From an uncultured Bacteroidales bacterium (GTDB taxonomy: Bacteria; Bacteroidota; Bacteroidia; Bacteroidales; FEN-979): a stretch of 64,000 nucleotides of DNA. The notes under the pieces are model-generated. The model ran no database searches and was not told the origin of the DNA. It worked only from the letters and a program-made list of their open reading frames with translations. The translations under genes were made by a program, and so were the position numbers. Below, piece after piece: positions 44,901 through 52,800 of the stretch. Within the stretch, counting starts at the first letter, position 1, and each line of letters opens with the position of its first letter. The stretch covers positions 1-64,000 of the forward strand of contig CAIVAT010000187.1 in assembly GCA_903903985.1 (NCBI GenBank). The letters are read 5' to 3'.

Positions 44901-45136
44901 TATGCCATGCCCGGATCTGTGGTGTAAATATAACCTCCGGTACCATAACAAACACTGTCGGGGCCGGTAATTGAAGGAATCAGACCGGGCTGATCGACAG
45001 AAGCAGTAGCTCCTTTCGTGACAGGGTATCCGTATAGGTATATTGTTGAAAAACAGAGCAATATCAACAGAAATCGAATGGTAAAACGATTATCCGTAAA
45101 TCCCGGTATATGGTGTGGTTTCTGGAATGAATTCAT
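35978..45136 (-). CDS. Giant T9SS-exported adhesin-like protein with 30 Ig-like repeats
   Basis: This 3052-residue protein is a paralogue of the 2808-residue neighbour. After an N-terminal hydrophobic signal (FTIRFLLILLCFSTIYLYG) and a PKD-like domain (SITGPDSVCYGTGGYIYTT) come 30 repeats of ~85-88 residues of the same type, with some cysteine loss in the last ones. Two C-terminal Ig-like domains follow. The last ~80 residues (FWVYPIPNDGHFTVAI ... GLYYVVFKCADYQVVKKVLIYNR) are a T9SS type A sorting domain, which targets the protein through the outer membrane by the Por system and anchors it. Only 183 bp separate it from the paralogue downstream. Identical order suggests gene duplication. Confidence 0.9.
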   Translation of the reverse strand: MNSFQKPHHIPGFTDNRFTIRFLLILLCFSTIYLYGYPVTKGATASVDQPGLIPSITGPDSVCYGTGGYIYTTDPGMAYYTWTLSSGGTITSGAGTNSIVVAWSQAGTEVVMVNYATATAPGTLHVTVLPLVVPAITISPDNNPVCEGTPVLLSAAVVNGGTTPVLQWMVNGYPVGTNSSVFSYIPSNGDVVTCDLYSTAQCNTLPQVVSNPVSMIVSPLRQTGVFISVSSNPVCQGTQVTFTAVSQNGGPAPVYQWKVNGLPGGGNSPVFSMTPVNGDLVVCEMTSSATCVIGNPASSSPIVMTVSPSQLVSISVSASANPVCQGTSVTYTALPANGGTSPQFSWRVNNIVVSSAANSFTYVPFNGDAVTCKLTSSASCTLGNPAVSAPVTMITNQVVPVSVSIQASANPVCQGITTTFTAFPVNGGTSPVYQWMLNGFPVGTNSAVYNYAPANGDVIFCKLFSSVLCQSVSPALSNSVTMTVTPNIPVSVSISASSNPVCVASSVTLTATAFNGGTAPTFEWKVNGVTVVTNSASYTFFPNHGDQVVCWMTSNIQCAPVTPVSSNVVTMAVSQQLPVSVSIVTSLNPVCQNVQVVFTATPVNGGTSPNFQWKVNGMNSGSNNQVFTYIPQDGDQVTCTLTSSSSCATGNPAVSNIIAMTVIPSLGIPVSSSIMPSTNPSCTGLPVTYTAQAVNGGSTPAYAWTVNGLSVGTNSPTFSYIPSNGDFIRCWVTSDLTCATNNPAGSNEISMTVNPILPVSVTITTAANPSCLAAMVTYTAVAVNAGLSPVYQWKVDGVNAGTNQNTFVYSPVNGNVITCQVTSSLQCCSGNPATSNAINMTVMPVLPVTISISTLTNPSCTASQVTFTATISNGGTAPVYQWKLNGNNTGSNNATLIFTPATGNVVTCRLTSNALCYSGSKIVTSSPITMVVKPELAPAVSISTSTNPFCEGSPVTFTATPTNGGTLPVYQWRVNCLPVGTTSSTYTYVPTHGDFVTGQMTSNLTCAVMNPCKSNGITMLHHTETPASIRISASNSLVCPGSSVTFASAVVNGGTSPVYQWKVNGISSGSNSPGFTYSPSNGDVVTCQLTSNAACVSGSPAVSNPLSMGVSPALPAAIVINTPTNPFCPGNPVSFSAIPTNGGPAPVYQWKVNNLAAGTNAANFSYFALPGDVVKCDLLSNASCISGTNPITSNEVILQQASPIPVTISVNASANSVCAGTSVTFTATHSGGGDNPFFAWYVNGAPSGENSPVYTYAPGNGDIVHCIMSSNLSCAATPTAVSNNVIMGVSPNLPVAVTIIASTNPCCVGSLVTLTATVQNGGPAPVFQWVVNCNNVGTNSPEYSFVPVNGDVVVCHVFSNASCATGNPAVSNNINMVVLPIQPVSVAIVASFNPVCIGSPVTFTATPTYGGDTPGYQWQVNQSNIGTNSSTFTYPPADGDIVTCILNSNAVCTSGNPAVSNQIVMNGITALPVTISITASNNPICYTTLVLFTATTTNGGNSPVYQWKVNGINVGSNHRTYQYAPAIGDVVACQITTSLICATPNPALSDPIAMTVYPQAPVSVALTVSENPTCLGTPVTFNAAVTNGGTSPYYRYRVNGILVGTNNPAYSYTPVNGDVVYCRVTSNANCTTGNPANSNQIIMSVSSNTPASVTIAPSANPVCEGATVVYTATPFNGGSAPVYHWKVNGVDTGTSSAVFSYTPLNGDVVSCEMTSNSTCTTMLNAISNTVTMTVSAIQTVSLSVLPSVNPVCINSFVTYTAVPVNGGPSPQYQWKVNGAVVGTNNQTYTYKPADGDVVTCKLTSGLSCTVGSPVTSVPVVMSVYSSLPVEVTVVPTANPSCQGESVGFTALPVNGGYNPVYQWMVNGINVGNDTSFYSYMPAHGDNVTCRLTSDFSCATANPAVSAPLVMEVNANMPTAVSIVSSGNPACVGSTVTYTALPVNGGISPVYQWKVNGAPAGGNSPYFSYIPIHGDTVICQMASGMLCPANSPATSNPIIMNVVEPVPTAVSVSVSQNPACQGSQVFFMASPENGGYNPSFQWKVNGIHVGNGQATWAYAPSNGDMVVCEMTSSATCVLTNTAQSIPITMTVSSEFPVNITIQASNNPACYGQPVNYSAAIVNGGNSPTYQWMVNELNVGINNPVFTFVPSEGDIIKCLLTSDFSCATGNPATSNAIIMTVTLPIPAGIIIVPSANPVCFGNPVTYTASVTNVGLTPVFQWKVNGNNVGENQATFTYMPVNGDIITCLLTPNNPCSSSVPVLSNQVVMVVSFDMPVNVTISPSANNLCAGTPVTFTAIPENGGSAPVYQWMVDGNTVGNNSPTYTCIPKDGDSVSCILTSGLSCTTGSPVTSNLIAMVVYPLRPVSVDIFPSPPGAVCEGTIVNMIAVPENGGTNPFYQWFKNGLAVGSNQPTYSYIPTHGDRVFVEINSNLICAVGSPAVSDTLTQMVDDPLPVSVSVAADQNNICDGTVVTFTATPVNGGVPTYQWFLNGLPVGLNQPDYTYLPANGDVVHVSMITTLPCVTTQTASSNAINMIVNPLLPVSVTIVDDPVPVCQGSPVTLTATPINGGIPVYQWFLNGSSVELNLPVFTYVPNNGDQVYVKITSNLACLQNSTANSDMITITVNQPLTIDVGIDVNLNPVCHGKEVVFTATPVNGGIPVYQWYKNGLPVGAGLPVYSCIPEEGDRVYVEMKTGLTCVNVPSVFSDTIGMTVDVPLVVEAAIMADQNEVCEGTSVTFTALTSNGGVPVFQWYKNNIPVGGNDSLYSCIPLPGDGIHVEMTTSLPCVSATAVTSNQIFPVVNLFPGEASSISGPTFVCAGSTSVPYSILSVDMATSYTWNLPAGVTIATGVNERSIALDFAASSTSGVISVYGNNACGRGPMSPSMQVEVFPVPETPVIARDYNTLTSSAAIGNQWYFEGALLTDSVGQTLSPVEAGWYWNIVTLKGCSSEPSEHFYFDGKFPGPITFKPGFWVYPIPNDGHFTVAISLPVEDIFDISVYDGLGIQLFKISDIVVKSKFKRVIDLRPKLPKGLYYVVFKCADYQVVKKVLIYNR

Positions 45137-45320
45137 AAAAAAAATATACTTTACAGAGGCAAAAAACTTTTTTTTTTTCTTATTATATAGTAAAATAAAT
45201 AAACAGTGGTATATATGCGATATGGGTAAATATACTAAAGATTTATCTAAGTAACAATTGTGGAAATCCGTAAGAAAAGATTGAGGAAATCAGGCACACT
45301 TGTTCATGCCTGAGAATGCA

Positions 45321-47945
45321 CTAATCGTTGTTCTTCCGGGGAGGCTTTTTAAAACGCAAAAAGAACTCAAGCCCTGTTGCCTGGTCTCCATCCATCGACG
45401 CTTCGATGTTAAAAGGAACCAGAGAAGGATTGGCAACCATGTTGATATTCTGCAGCTGCACAGCATCAATTTTAGCAAAATAATGACCAGGTACGAGCCC
45501 AAGAAAAGAAAAATAGCCATCTTCCTCCGACAGGGTTTTGGATATGAAAGTGGAATCTTGCCGGTAAAATGACACATAAACGCGCCCCAGTCCTTTTCTG
45601 ATCGAATCCCCTTGAAGGTATACCATTCCAGACACCTCACCCATGATCCTGATAGGTACATGGATGCACTTGTATTGGTTGGGATTGATCGTGATGCTGA
45701 TAATTGAATTGGGTATCTGCCAGGATACATTTTCGAAACCAGCACGGTCCAGCTCTATGTAGTAGGTCGTGAAGGGTTCAAGTTCAGAAACCCGGATTGT
45801 ACTGTCACGGTAATTCTTTTCAATTCGTCCGCCACTGACCCTTAAATTAATCCCAATTACCTTTTGTTCATCGCTTTCGTACTTACCATTGCCATTCATA
45901 TCCAAAAATGGGATGATCACCATTCCTCCTTTTCCCACAGCAGAGTTCCTTGAAAACTTCGCTTTCCCCCCTTTGCCCTCATACACCATGCTGCCTCTTG
46001 CGAACTGTAGAAATGAGGTAACATCCGAGCTGTTTCTCACAGATAAATTGGTTTGAACGGCGCTAAAATCATAGCGTACCCCTAGTTGGTATGTGTTGCT
46101 GTTGTTTGCGAAATTTTTTTCAAAAACGAAATTCAGTGTGCCATTGCGGAAGAACCTCTTTTCAATTTCAAGTTTCCCCGAAAGGAATCTGCCCTTGCTG
46201 ACAATGAACTGGGCCTGTGGAGTCAAAATTATTTTTGCCGGCAGTTTAATACCAAGCGAAAGGTTACAGAACACATATGGATTTGCAGGATCGATGAACA
46301 GGGCAGATGTTGTCAGGTTGGTACTGATCCCGAGCAAAGCCCCGGAAATCAATAATTCAGAAGCATAATAGCGGGATCCGGGCAAGACGAGTTGATTCAG
46401 GGTCAGACGGACCAGTGAGGAAAACACACGGGTATGAAAGGGTATGGAAATTACAGCCTTGCGCTCTTCGAGGTAATTCGCGTTGATGACCTTCTGGCTT
46501 TTACTCAGGTTGGTATAATAAAGTTCAATCAGTAAATCCCTGGGAAGCCGGTAACTAAGTATCCCTTTGAATTTCACACCCAGGGAATATTCCGCTGAAA
46601 TTAATAAACTGGTAGCCAGCCTGAGAGAAAAAGCAGCAAAGGGCATTACCGGGCGCAAAGGCATTGTTGAGAGATACTCCACGCCGGCCCCCAGCGTCAA
46701 TCTCCTGCTTGCACCATAATTTAAACTCAGTTTTGAGTATTTGCTGCTTTGGGAGTTTTCAACTACACCGGCGTTGAAGGTATATTCAAATCTCTGCGGA
46801 GGTAAGAAATTGAATGGTATGCGAATTTGTTGTTCACGGGTATGCTCTTCTCCCCACGGACCATAAAAGCGAAGTTTCACCAGTGAATTTCCATATACCA
46901 GCGGAACTTCAAATGAAAAATAACCTGAAGCATCAGCCATCACATAATCGACCAGTACATAATTCACATAGAGTTCAACAATCCATCCTGGTTCGGTGTA
47001 ATCGCTTAAAGTATAGGTGCAGAATGACCTTTGAAATGTTGTCGGGGTGTTTGATATCTGAACTCCGACTACCGGTGCGTTTAAAGAGATATTGGATTGC
47101 GTGGCAATTTTTCCGACATAGATCTGCTTGAACAGTTTGAGATCGTTGTTTGCGAAATGCCAGTAATAATTCTGCTGACTTGCATCAAATGGCATACTGC
47201 TTGCGTAATTCAGGTTAACTGACGCTTCCCCGCCCACCAGCAGTCCTCCCAAAGCAAGGTTTACCCTGATATCGCTCTTTTGATGTAATCGTTCGGTTGC
47301 TGAAACCGACCAGTCGGCTGCCCCAAAATGAAAAATTGGATAATTCCGCTTAATAACTGTGTCGGGACTGATATTCCCTTTGAGCCTGCTCAGGTTTGTT
47401 CGCATCATGGCCTGCCGCATCTCCCTGATCAGGGGCAATTCGAGCTTGGTGGTCAGTGTTACTGACATGTTGCTGAAGGAAAAGTTACAATCAAGGCCAA
47501 AAATTTCTCCAAAATAACTTGATTTAAGGTACAGGTTGTTCTCAGTTCGTATCAGGTCTCCTTCATTTAATTTATGAACATTCTTCTGGTATTGAATTTC
47601 GTTATTCACCCGGTCGATCAGGTATGGGGATTGCTGATTGATGAAAAAGCCCTTCACTGTATCATATCCTGGGGTTGGAAAATTCTGTATTTTCAGAAAG
47701 GTAAAAACATTGGTAACAGGCAGGTATAAAACCTGCCCATGGATATAGGCAGGCATCTCGGCGGTTCCGATCTGCCTGATAAATAAAACAACAGATATTT
47801 CCTCAAAATCAGAATCCTCCTGAGCCAATACCCGTTCCGGATTCAGGGAGAAGAGAAGACAAAACAGTAAGAAAGCATACCAAAAGCCTGACGCATCCCT
47901 GTATTTCTTAATTCCGTAATTCCTGTATGCATTATCTTCTGTCAA
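45321..47945 (-). CDS. Usher-like outer membrane protein of a Bacteroidota chaperone-usher-type system
   Basis: This is an 874-residue protein with a signal region ending LNPERVLAQ. Residues ~150-600 contain many short beta strands typical of an outer membrane barrel. At ~320-385 the segment FQRSFCTYTLSDYTEPGWIVELYVNYVLVDY...GYFSFEVPLVYGNSLVKLRFYGPWGEEHTREQQIRIP reads like the usher plug and its flanking strands. The C-terminal ~110 residues (GEVSGMVYLQGDSIRKGLGRVYVSFYRQ...GYFSFLGLVPGHYFAKID) are an SdrD-like or carboxypeptidase-regulatory-like domain. Usher pores accept chaperone-bound pilins and export them. A DUF4402 gene is 32 bp upstream, and a PapD-like chaperone and two more DUF4402 genes lie beyond. 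The family match is by pattern only. Confidence 0.7.
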   Translation of the reverse strand: MTEDNAYRNYGIKKYRDASGFWYAFLLFCLLFSLNPERVLAQEDSDFEEISVVLFIRQIGTAEMPAYIHGQVLYLPVTNVFTFLKIQNFPTPGYDTVKGFFINQQSPYLIDRVNNEIQYQKNVHKLNEGDLIRTENNLYLKSSYFGEIFGLDCNFSFSNMSVTLTTKLELPLIREMRQAMMRTNLSRLKGNISPDTVIKRNYPIFHFGAADWSVSATERLHQKSDIRVNLALGGLLVGGEASVNLNYASSMPFDASQQNYYWHFANNDLKLFKQIYVGKIATQSNISLNAPVVGVQISNTPTTFQRSFCTYTLSDYTEPGWIVELYVNYVLVDYVMADASGYFSFEVPLVYGNSLVKLRFYGPWGEEHTREQQIRIPFNFLPPQRFEYTFNAGVVENSQSSKYSKLSLNYGASRRLTLGAGVEYLSTMPLRPVMPFAAFSLRLATSLLISAEYSLGVKFKGILSYRLPRDLLIELYYTNLSKSQKVINANYLEERKAVISIPFHTRVFSSLVRLTLNQLVLPGSRYYASELLISGALLGISTNLTTSALFIDPANPYVFCNLSLGIKLPAKIILTPQAQFIVSKGRFLSGKLEIEKRFFRNGTLNFVFEKNFANNSNTYQLGVRYDFSAVQTNLSVRNSSDVTSFLQFARGSMVYEGKGGKAKFSRNSAVGKGGMVIIPFLDMNGNGKYESDEQKVIGINLRVSGGRIEKNYRDSTIRVSELEPFTTYYIELDRAGFENVSWQIPNSIISITINPNQYKCIHVPIRIMGEVSGMVYLQGDSIRKGLGRVYVSFYRQDSTFISKTLSEEDGYFSFLGLVPGHYFAKIDAVQLQNINMVANPSLVPFNIEASMDGDQATGLEFFLRFKKPPRKNND

Positions 47946-47977
47946 AGTAAATTTAGATGTTTTTGTTCTGTGTCCTG

Positions 47978-48520
47978 CTATTCCTGGATAAACATCACCA
48001 CGAACGAACCGCTGTAGTCTCCCGGTGGGTTTGAAAGCGGGTTTCCTACTGTTAAAGTTCCACCGAGGTAAACCTCCAGGGTTCCACCGCCGGAATATGG
48101 CAACACAAACGGAGTGGGTGGTTCCGTGCTGCCAAGGTTCATGGTCATTGTTCCCCCGTTGTTACCCGTCAAAACCGCCGCAGAGCCTGCCAGGTAATGG
48201 ATAACCGTTCCAGGATTTCCCTCAATTTGGAAGATAGCAGGATAATATGTATAGCCCAGGCTGACCAGGATAATGTCTCCCACTGAATTTCTTAATCCCG
48301 CCGGATCAATAATGACCGATCCTCCTCCCACACCTTGAGAAAATGCACCGAAACTCAGGTTCCGGATAAATGATACTGATACCGGCCTGGGCGGCATTTC
48401 CTGTGCTTCTATAGTGTCAATAAGCAGAATAAAAAGCACTAAAAGCAACAAGACCCTGACTGTTTTAGATATTGTCCCAAACTTAGTTGAAATATAGGTT
48501 AAAAAGGAAGGACCAGACAT
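47978..48520 (-). CDS. DUF4402 pilin-like protein, third copy
   Basis: The protein has 180 residues from MSGPSFLTY at 48520. The listed longer start lies in antisense transposase sequence and is rejected. A signal peptide-like helix (VRVLLLLVLFILLIDTIEAQ) is followed by a DUF4402 domain: NLSFGAF, then YYPAIFQIEGNPGTVIHYL, and GGTLEVYLGGTLTVGNPLSNPPGDYSGSFVVMFIQE. That ending (GG.L.V...PG.YSG.F.V.F) is the family hallmark. It lies 32 bp upstream of the usher-like gene. The IS-type transposase region starts ~10-15 bp before its start codon, so its original promoter or upstream operon link is cut. Confidence 0.8.
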   Translation of the reverse strand: MSGPSFLTYISTKFGTISKTVRVLLLLVLFILLIDTIEAQEMPPRPVSVSFIRNLSFGAFSQGVGGGSVIIDPAGLRNSVGDIILVSLGYTYYPAIFQIEGNPGTVIHYLAGSAAVLTGNNGGTMTMNLGSTEPPTPFVLPYSGGGTLEVYLGGTLTVGNPLSNPPGDYSGSFVVMFIQE

Positions 48521-48529
48521 AGCTGATCC

Positions 48530-49872
48530 TCCACTAAGGTTCCGTAAGTTTGAGTTGCGAAACAAAAAACATGGAACCAATGGATAAAAGTAATGAATTA
48601 AACCGTAAAACGCTTTCGTGGTTAAAAGAACAATCGATTGATTTACGGGTTGGTATTTTGCAGAACTATTTAAGTGTCTGTCAGATAATGATAAACGAGC
48701 TCCTTGAAGAGGAAGTGATTGATAAAGCCGGTGCCCGATACAGTCACCAGAAGCCAGAGAATGGCCGGTGGAGCCGTTGGGGCTATAACCCTGGCAGCGT
48801 GAAAATCGGAGATCAGAAAGTAAGGGTCGAGGTTCCACGGCTATTTGATAATTTGGATGAGAAAAACACTCCGCTCCAACGTTACGAAGAGATGAAAGAA
48901 CTCCCGGAACCGACAGATCAGTTGCTTAAAGGGGTATTGCTGGGCCTTAGCGTACGAGATTATGGGCAGGTGGTTGATTCGCTGAACGAAGGATTTGGGC
49001 TGTCTAAAAGTTCCGTCTCCCGTTCCTTTGTTGAAAGAACCGAAGAAAAACTGAAGGAGTTTGAGTCCAGGCCAATTGCGCATCACAAGATACTGGCCCT
49101 TTTCATTGATGGAAAATACCTTTCCAAAGAGCAGATAATTATCTGCCTTGGTGTTACAGAAAACGGAGACAAGATCCCGCTTTGTTTTACCCAGGCTGCT
49201 ACGGAAAATTCTCAACCGATCAAGGATATGCTGGAAAGATTGAAGGAACGTGGTTTGGATTATTCCAGTGGGTTGCTTTGTGTGATCGATGGTAGTAAAG
49301 GAATACGAAAAGCGGTTGAAGATTGTTTTGGTGAGATAGCAATCATTCAGCGCTGCCAGTGGCATAAACAAGAGAACATTTTGAAGTATTTGCCGGATAA
49401 ATATCATGAGTCCGTTAAAAGACAATATCAACATGCCGTAAACCAAGATAAATATGATGACGCCCGAGCTGAACTTGGGCAACTCAAGTCCGATCTGAAA
49501 TCACTGAATATGGCCGCTGCCCGTTCATTGGACGAAGCCATGGAAGAGATCCTGACCTTGCACAAACTCGGCATTAACACACTTTTTGCCCATTCATTTG
49601 CAACAACCAATTGCATCGAAAACCTTAACTCCCAACTACGTAAATATGTTGGCCGAGTGAAAAACTGGACGTTATCAAACGAGCGATACCGCTGGGTTGC
49701 AGCTGCTTTATTGGAGGTTGAACGCAAAATGCGAAAAGTTAATAACTTTGATAAACTGGATATGATGAAAAATGCAGTCATAAAAGAAGTAAAACGTAGA
49801 ACCTTAGCCAATCAAATTTCAACTAAATAATGGACAACCTCCTGTTTTATTTAGGAATTTCTTTTTCACGGT
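48530..49872. mobile_element. IS256-type insertion sequence (approximate limits)
   Basis: A single transposase gene plus short margins fills the gap between the DUF4402 gene and the giant T9SS gene. Weak inverted ends can be seen (GGTTCCGTAAG on the left, CACCGTGAAAAAG on the right read inward, sharing CCGT). No clear target duplication was found. The right margin ends at the stop codon of the giant gene at 49874. Limits are estimates. Confidence 0.5.
48571..49830 (+). CDS. IS256/Mutator-family DDE transposase
   Basis: The protein has 419 residues from MEPMDKSNEL; a TTG 21 bp upstream is a possible alternative start. The DDE residues can be placed: LALFIDGKYL (first Asp), LLCVIDGSKGIRKAVEDCFGEIAIIQRCQWHKQEN (second Asp and the C..H motif of the family) and NCIENLNSQLR (Glu). 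RWVAAALLEVERKMRKV is the usual end. It is full length and free of frameshifts, so it could be active. It is encoded on the strand opposite to the surrounding pilus-type genes and separates the promoter-proximal chaperone part from the usher part. Confidence 0.93.
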   Translation: MEPMDKSNELNRKTLSWLKEQSIDLRVGILQNYLSVCQIMINELLEEEVIDKAGARYSHQKPENGRWSRWGYNPGSVKIGDQKVRVEVPRLFDNLDEKNTPLQRYEEMKELPEPTDQLLKGVLLGLSVRDYGQVVDSLNEGFGLSKSSVSRSFVERTEEKLKEFESRPIAHHKILALFIDGKYLSKEQIIICLGVTENGDKIPLCFTQAATENSQPIKDMLERLKERGLDYSSGLLCVIDGSKGIRKAVEDCFGEIAIIQRCQWHKQENILKYLPDKYHESVKRQYQHAVNQDKYDDARAELGQLKSDLKSLNMAAARSLDEAMEEILTLHKLGINTLFAHSFATTNCIENLNSQLRKYVGRVKNWTLSNERYRWVAAALLEVERKMRKVNNFDKLDMMKNAVIKEVKRRTLANQISTK

Positions 49873-49873
49873 G

Positions 49874-52800
49874 CTACCATTGGTTATTTATATAAACTTT
49901 CCTGTTAAACACTACATCACCCGTTGATAAACTAACAACATAAATACCTGTCGGATACGTCAGGTCCATTTCCTGGTACCCTTCAACCATTATTGCCTTG
50001 TGCAGCAACCGCTGACCAACCATGTTATAAATTGTAAGGTCGGCCTGTTTCCCTCCCTCCGGTTTTGAATAGATATACAGTCGGTTCCTGAAACTGTAAA
50101 CATAGAACGGATCTTCCTTTCCCGGTTGATACCTGAGGTCTTTCAGACTGAATATCAATGAGAAACGATTTTCATCCGTTCCGGGGTCCAGATGAATCCG
50201 ATACTCAGGATGCAAGGCAATATTCTGTTTTATCCCGGTTACGCGATCACAAAAATAGATGAAAAGATTTGATGGCATGTACTCGATATCGCAAATTCGA
50301 AAAAGAACATACCCTTTCTGCATTGTTTTAAATCCCAGTTTCACCTCGGTAATGGTATCAACCGGATAGGGAATTCCACTCACAGACAACCTGGATGTAT
50401 CGGGGGTAACAGCGTACAGGTTGGGGACCAGCACATCGGTATTCATCAGTTTCAGCGCATCGTGATGTACATCGAATCCCATAGTCGCATCCTGGTTGAA
50501 GTATAGGGTCATTGGGTCCCCTGGCGAATCCTGAATCTCATTTTTGGCGCTGATTCTCAGCAGCGGCCGCCATTCATCCGATGTTTTTTTATGAAAATAG
50601 GGCGATAAATTATTAACTCTCACGCTATTGGTAAAAATCAACGTGGATGCAACGGGATAGGCTCCATCAGAAACATGGAGGAAAAATCCCTGCATGGACC
50701 CAATGATGTTGTCGGCGATTCCGTCACTTGAAACCCCGTGGACATAAGTGCTGTAGGTCCCGGTGTACTGATCAGTATTCCCGGCATTAAAATAATAAAC
50801 AGCATCATCGATGTTGGTTCTAACCCATCCGGAACCGGCGTCCCAGTCAATGGGCGAAGGATATGGATTGCCGATCAGGTTGAAGCCGAGTGTGAATGGC
50901 CTGTTGCTGTTGAATAAAGTAAGCGGAATCATGTTTCTGTTATTCACAACGCCAAAAAGGTCAAGCGTATCAGGACTAAAAGAAGGGCCGAAGTTAACCG
51001 CATATCCCTCCATCGGATTGAGGATGCCCGCGGCGTTGGTGTAGTTTAGCCACCCGGTAAAGAACCGGTTTTCATCATACCTGTAAAATGTCGGGAAAGA
51101 GGCATTCAGGTTCATGTGATCACCAAACTGGCCTACGGTTGCGGCTTGAAAGGGCGAACTGAAATACTTATAACCAAATCCGACCGGAAGATATCGTTGC
51201 ATGATCAAATTGCCGCTGATTTCACCATTTCCCAAACCATCTACGAGTGAAGTTTGGGTTTGGTTCGATAACAGTGTTAGTTTTTTATTGGCGCTAAGCG
51301 TACCATTGCATAATAAAACACTCCGCAGCGTTTGATTTGGTGCAGAAATCGACGTAATACTCCCTGTTCCAATGATTATATTCTCAAAAAGGGTCGACGA
51401 ACTCCCTCCAATTACCTGGATACCGCCATTGAAATTAATGGTACCGCCATTATTATTGAAAGTGCCATTATTTGTAAAATTAAGGGCGATACTCATGGTA
51501 TCCGAAACCGGACCTGTAAGGGATCGTGTGGCGTTGATCGTAACGTTCCCGAAATTACTTGTAGCTGAACCACTTATAAGTGTTGCGCCATCAAAAACAA
51601 CGCCCCCGCTGTTATGAATAAATGTTCCGTTATTGATCCAATTGGAAAGCATGATAAACGCGGCAGCACTCTTTCCGACCAAGACACTTGCGCTGGAAAT
51701 CCGGATGATATTAAAAGTGGTTGTTGAACTTCCGCTAAGCGTTGTGCTTCCCACGAAATTTACCTGGCCCGAGTTGTGATTGAACGTGCCATTGTTTACC
51801 CAGTTGCCGGCAATTCCCAATGTTGACGACAAGGGCCCTGTTAAAATGCTTCCGGTATTAATCTGAATGTTGTTTAACGTATCAGGATTTGTCCCGCTTA
51901 GCACGGTAGTTCCGTTGAAAACGGTTGTACCATAGTTGTGATCGAACGAACCGTTGTTGATCCAGTTAGAATTTAACACCAGCTTACCAACCGTTGATGC
52001 CTTAAAACCGCTTCCGGTTGAATTTGTCAGGGTTCCGTTTACCAAAATGTCTATATCTGCCATTGCCTTGATCCCATTTCCGGTAAGAAGCAGGTGGTTA
52101 TAGGTTTGCAGGTATGGAAAAACCGCCGTCCCGGTTGCATTGGATAATTCGATGGTGCCCCCGGTCACTGAAGTAAAATCGCTGAAATTTCCTGCCGGGA
52201 AAACATAAAAACCAAAAGTGGAAGGGGTGAGCCTCATGGTTCCGGTGCCGCTGACCGTTCCCAAATCATGCCCAACAGTGCTGGCGAGATCCAGCTTGGC
52301 GGTTCCATTCAGGATAAGGGAATTTGCCCGATGACCTGTTCCGGTAGCAGTTACGGTATGCCCCGAGGCAATGATCACATTCTGTCCGTTCGGGTATGTT
52401 GTAGCGGCAGCTCCTGCATGTGAGACCGTTGACCATGTAGTGAGGGTGGTCCACGGTCCCCCCAATGTCGCATTCCGGCTGTAATACGTTAACGTTGTCA
52501 GGAATTCAGAGGGATAACCCGCTGTATATTCTCCGTCGAGATAGGAAACACCTGCAAAAGTGATTAGGTTCTGAGAAGTGTTGACCGCGGTACCCTGCGT
52601 CCATGCGCCATTGAAATACCGCCCGCCGATGTATTGATTTTCTGTTCCGTGCACATCCGCCTGAAGATAATTGTAAACGTGTGTCACGGTCAGGCCGCTG
52701 AAACCTGTACTGGTAACATGCCAGTAAAACATCAGTTGGTAATCTCCCGGGTCGGTAGTACAATAATGTTTAGAATTGACAGGTATTACCGTAACCGTTC

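Noticed and set aside
48521-48838. N-terminal extension of the third DUF4402 ORF
   Set aside because: The extension is antisense to the transposase; the signal peptide begins after the Met at 48520.
48841-49482. 213-residue minus-strand ORF
   Set aside because: It is antisense to a complete transposase with intact DDE motifs and has no protein-like features.
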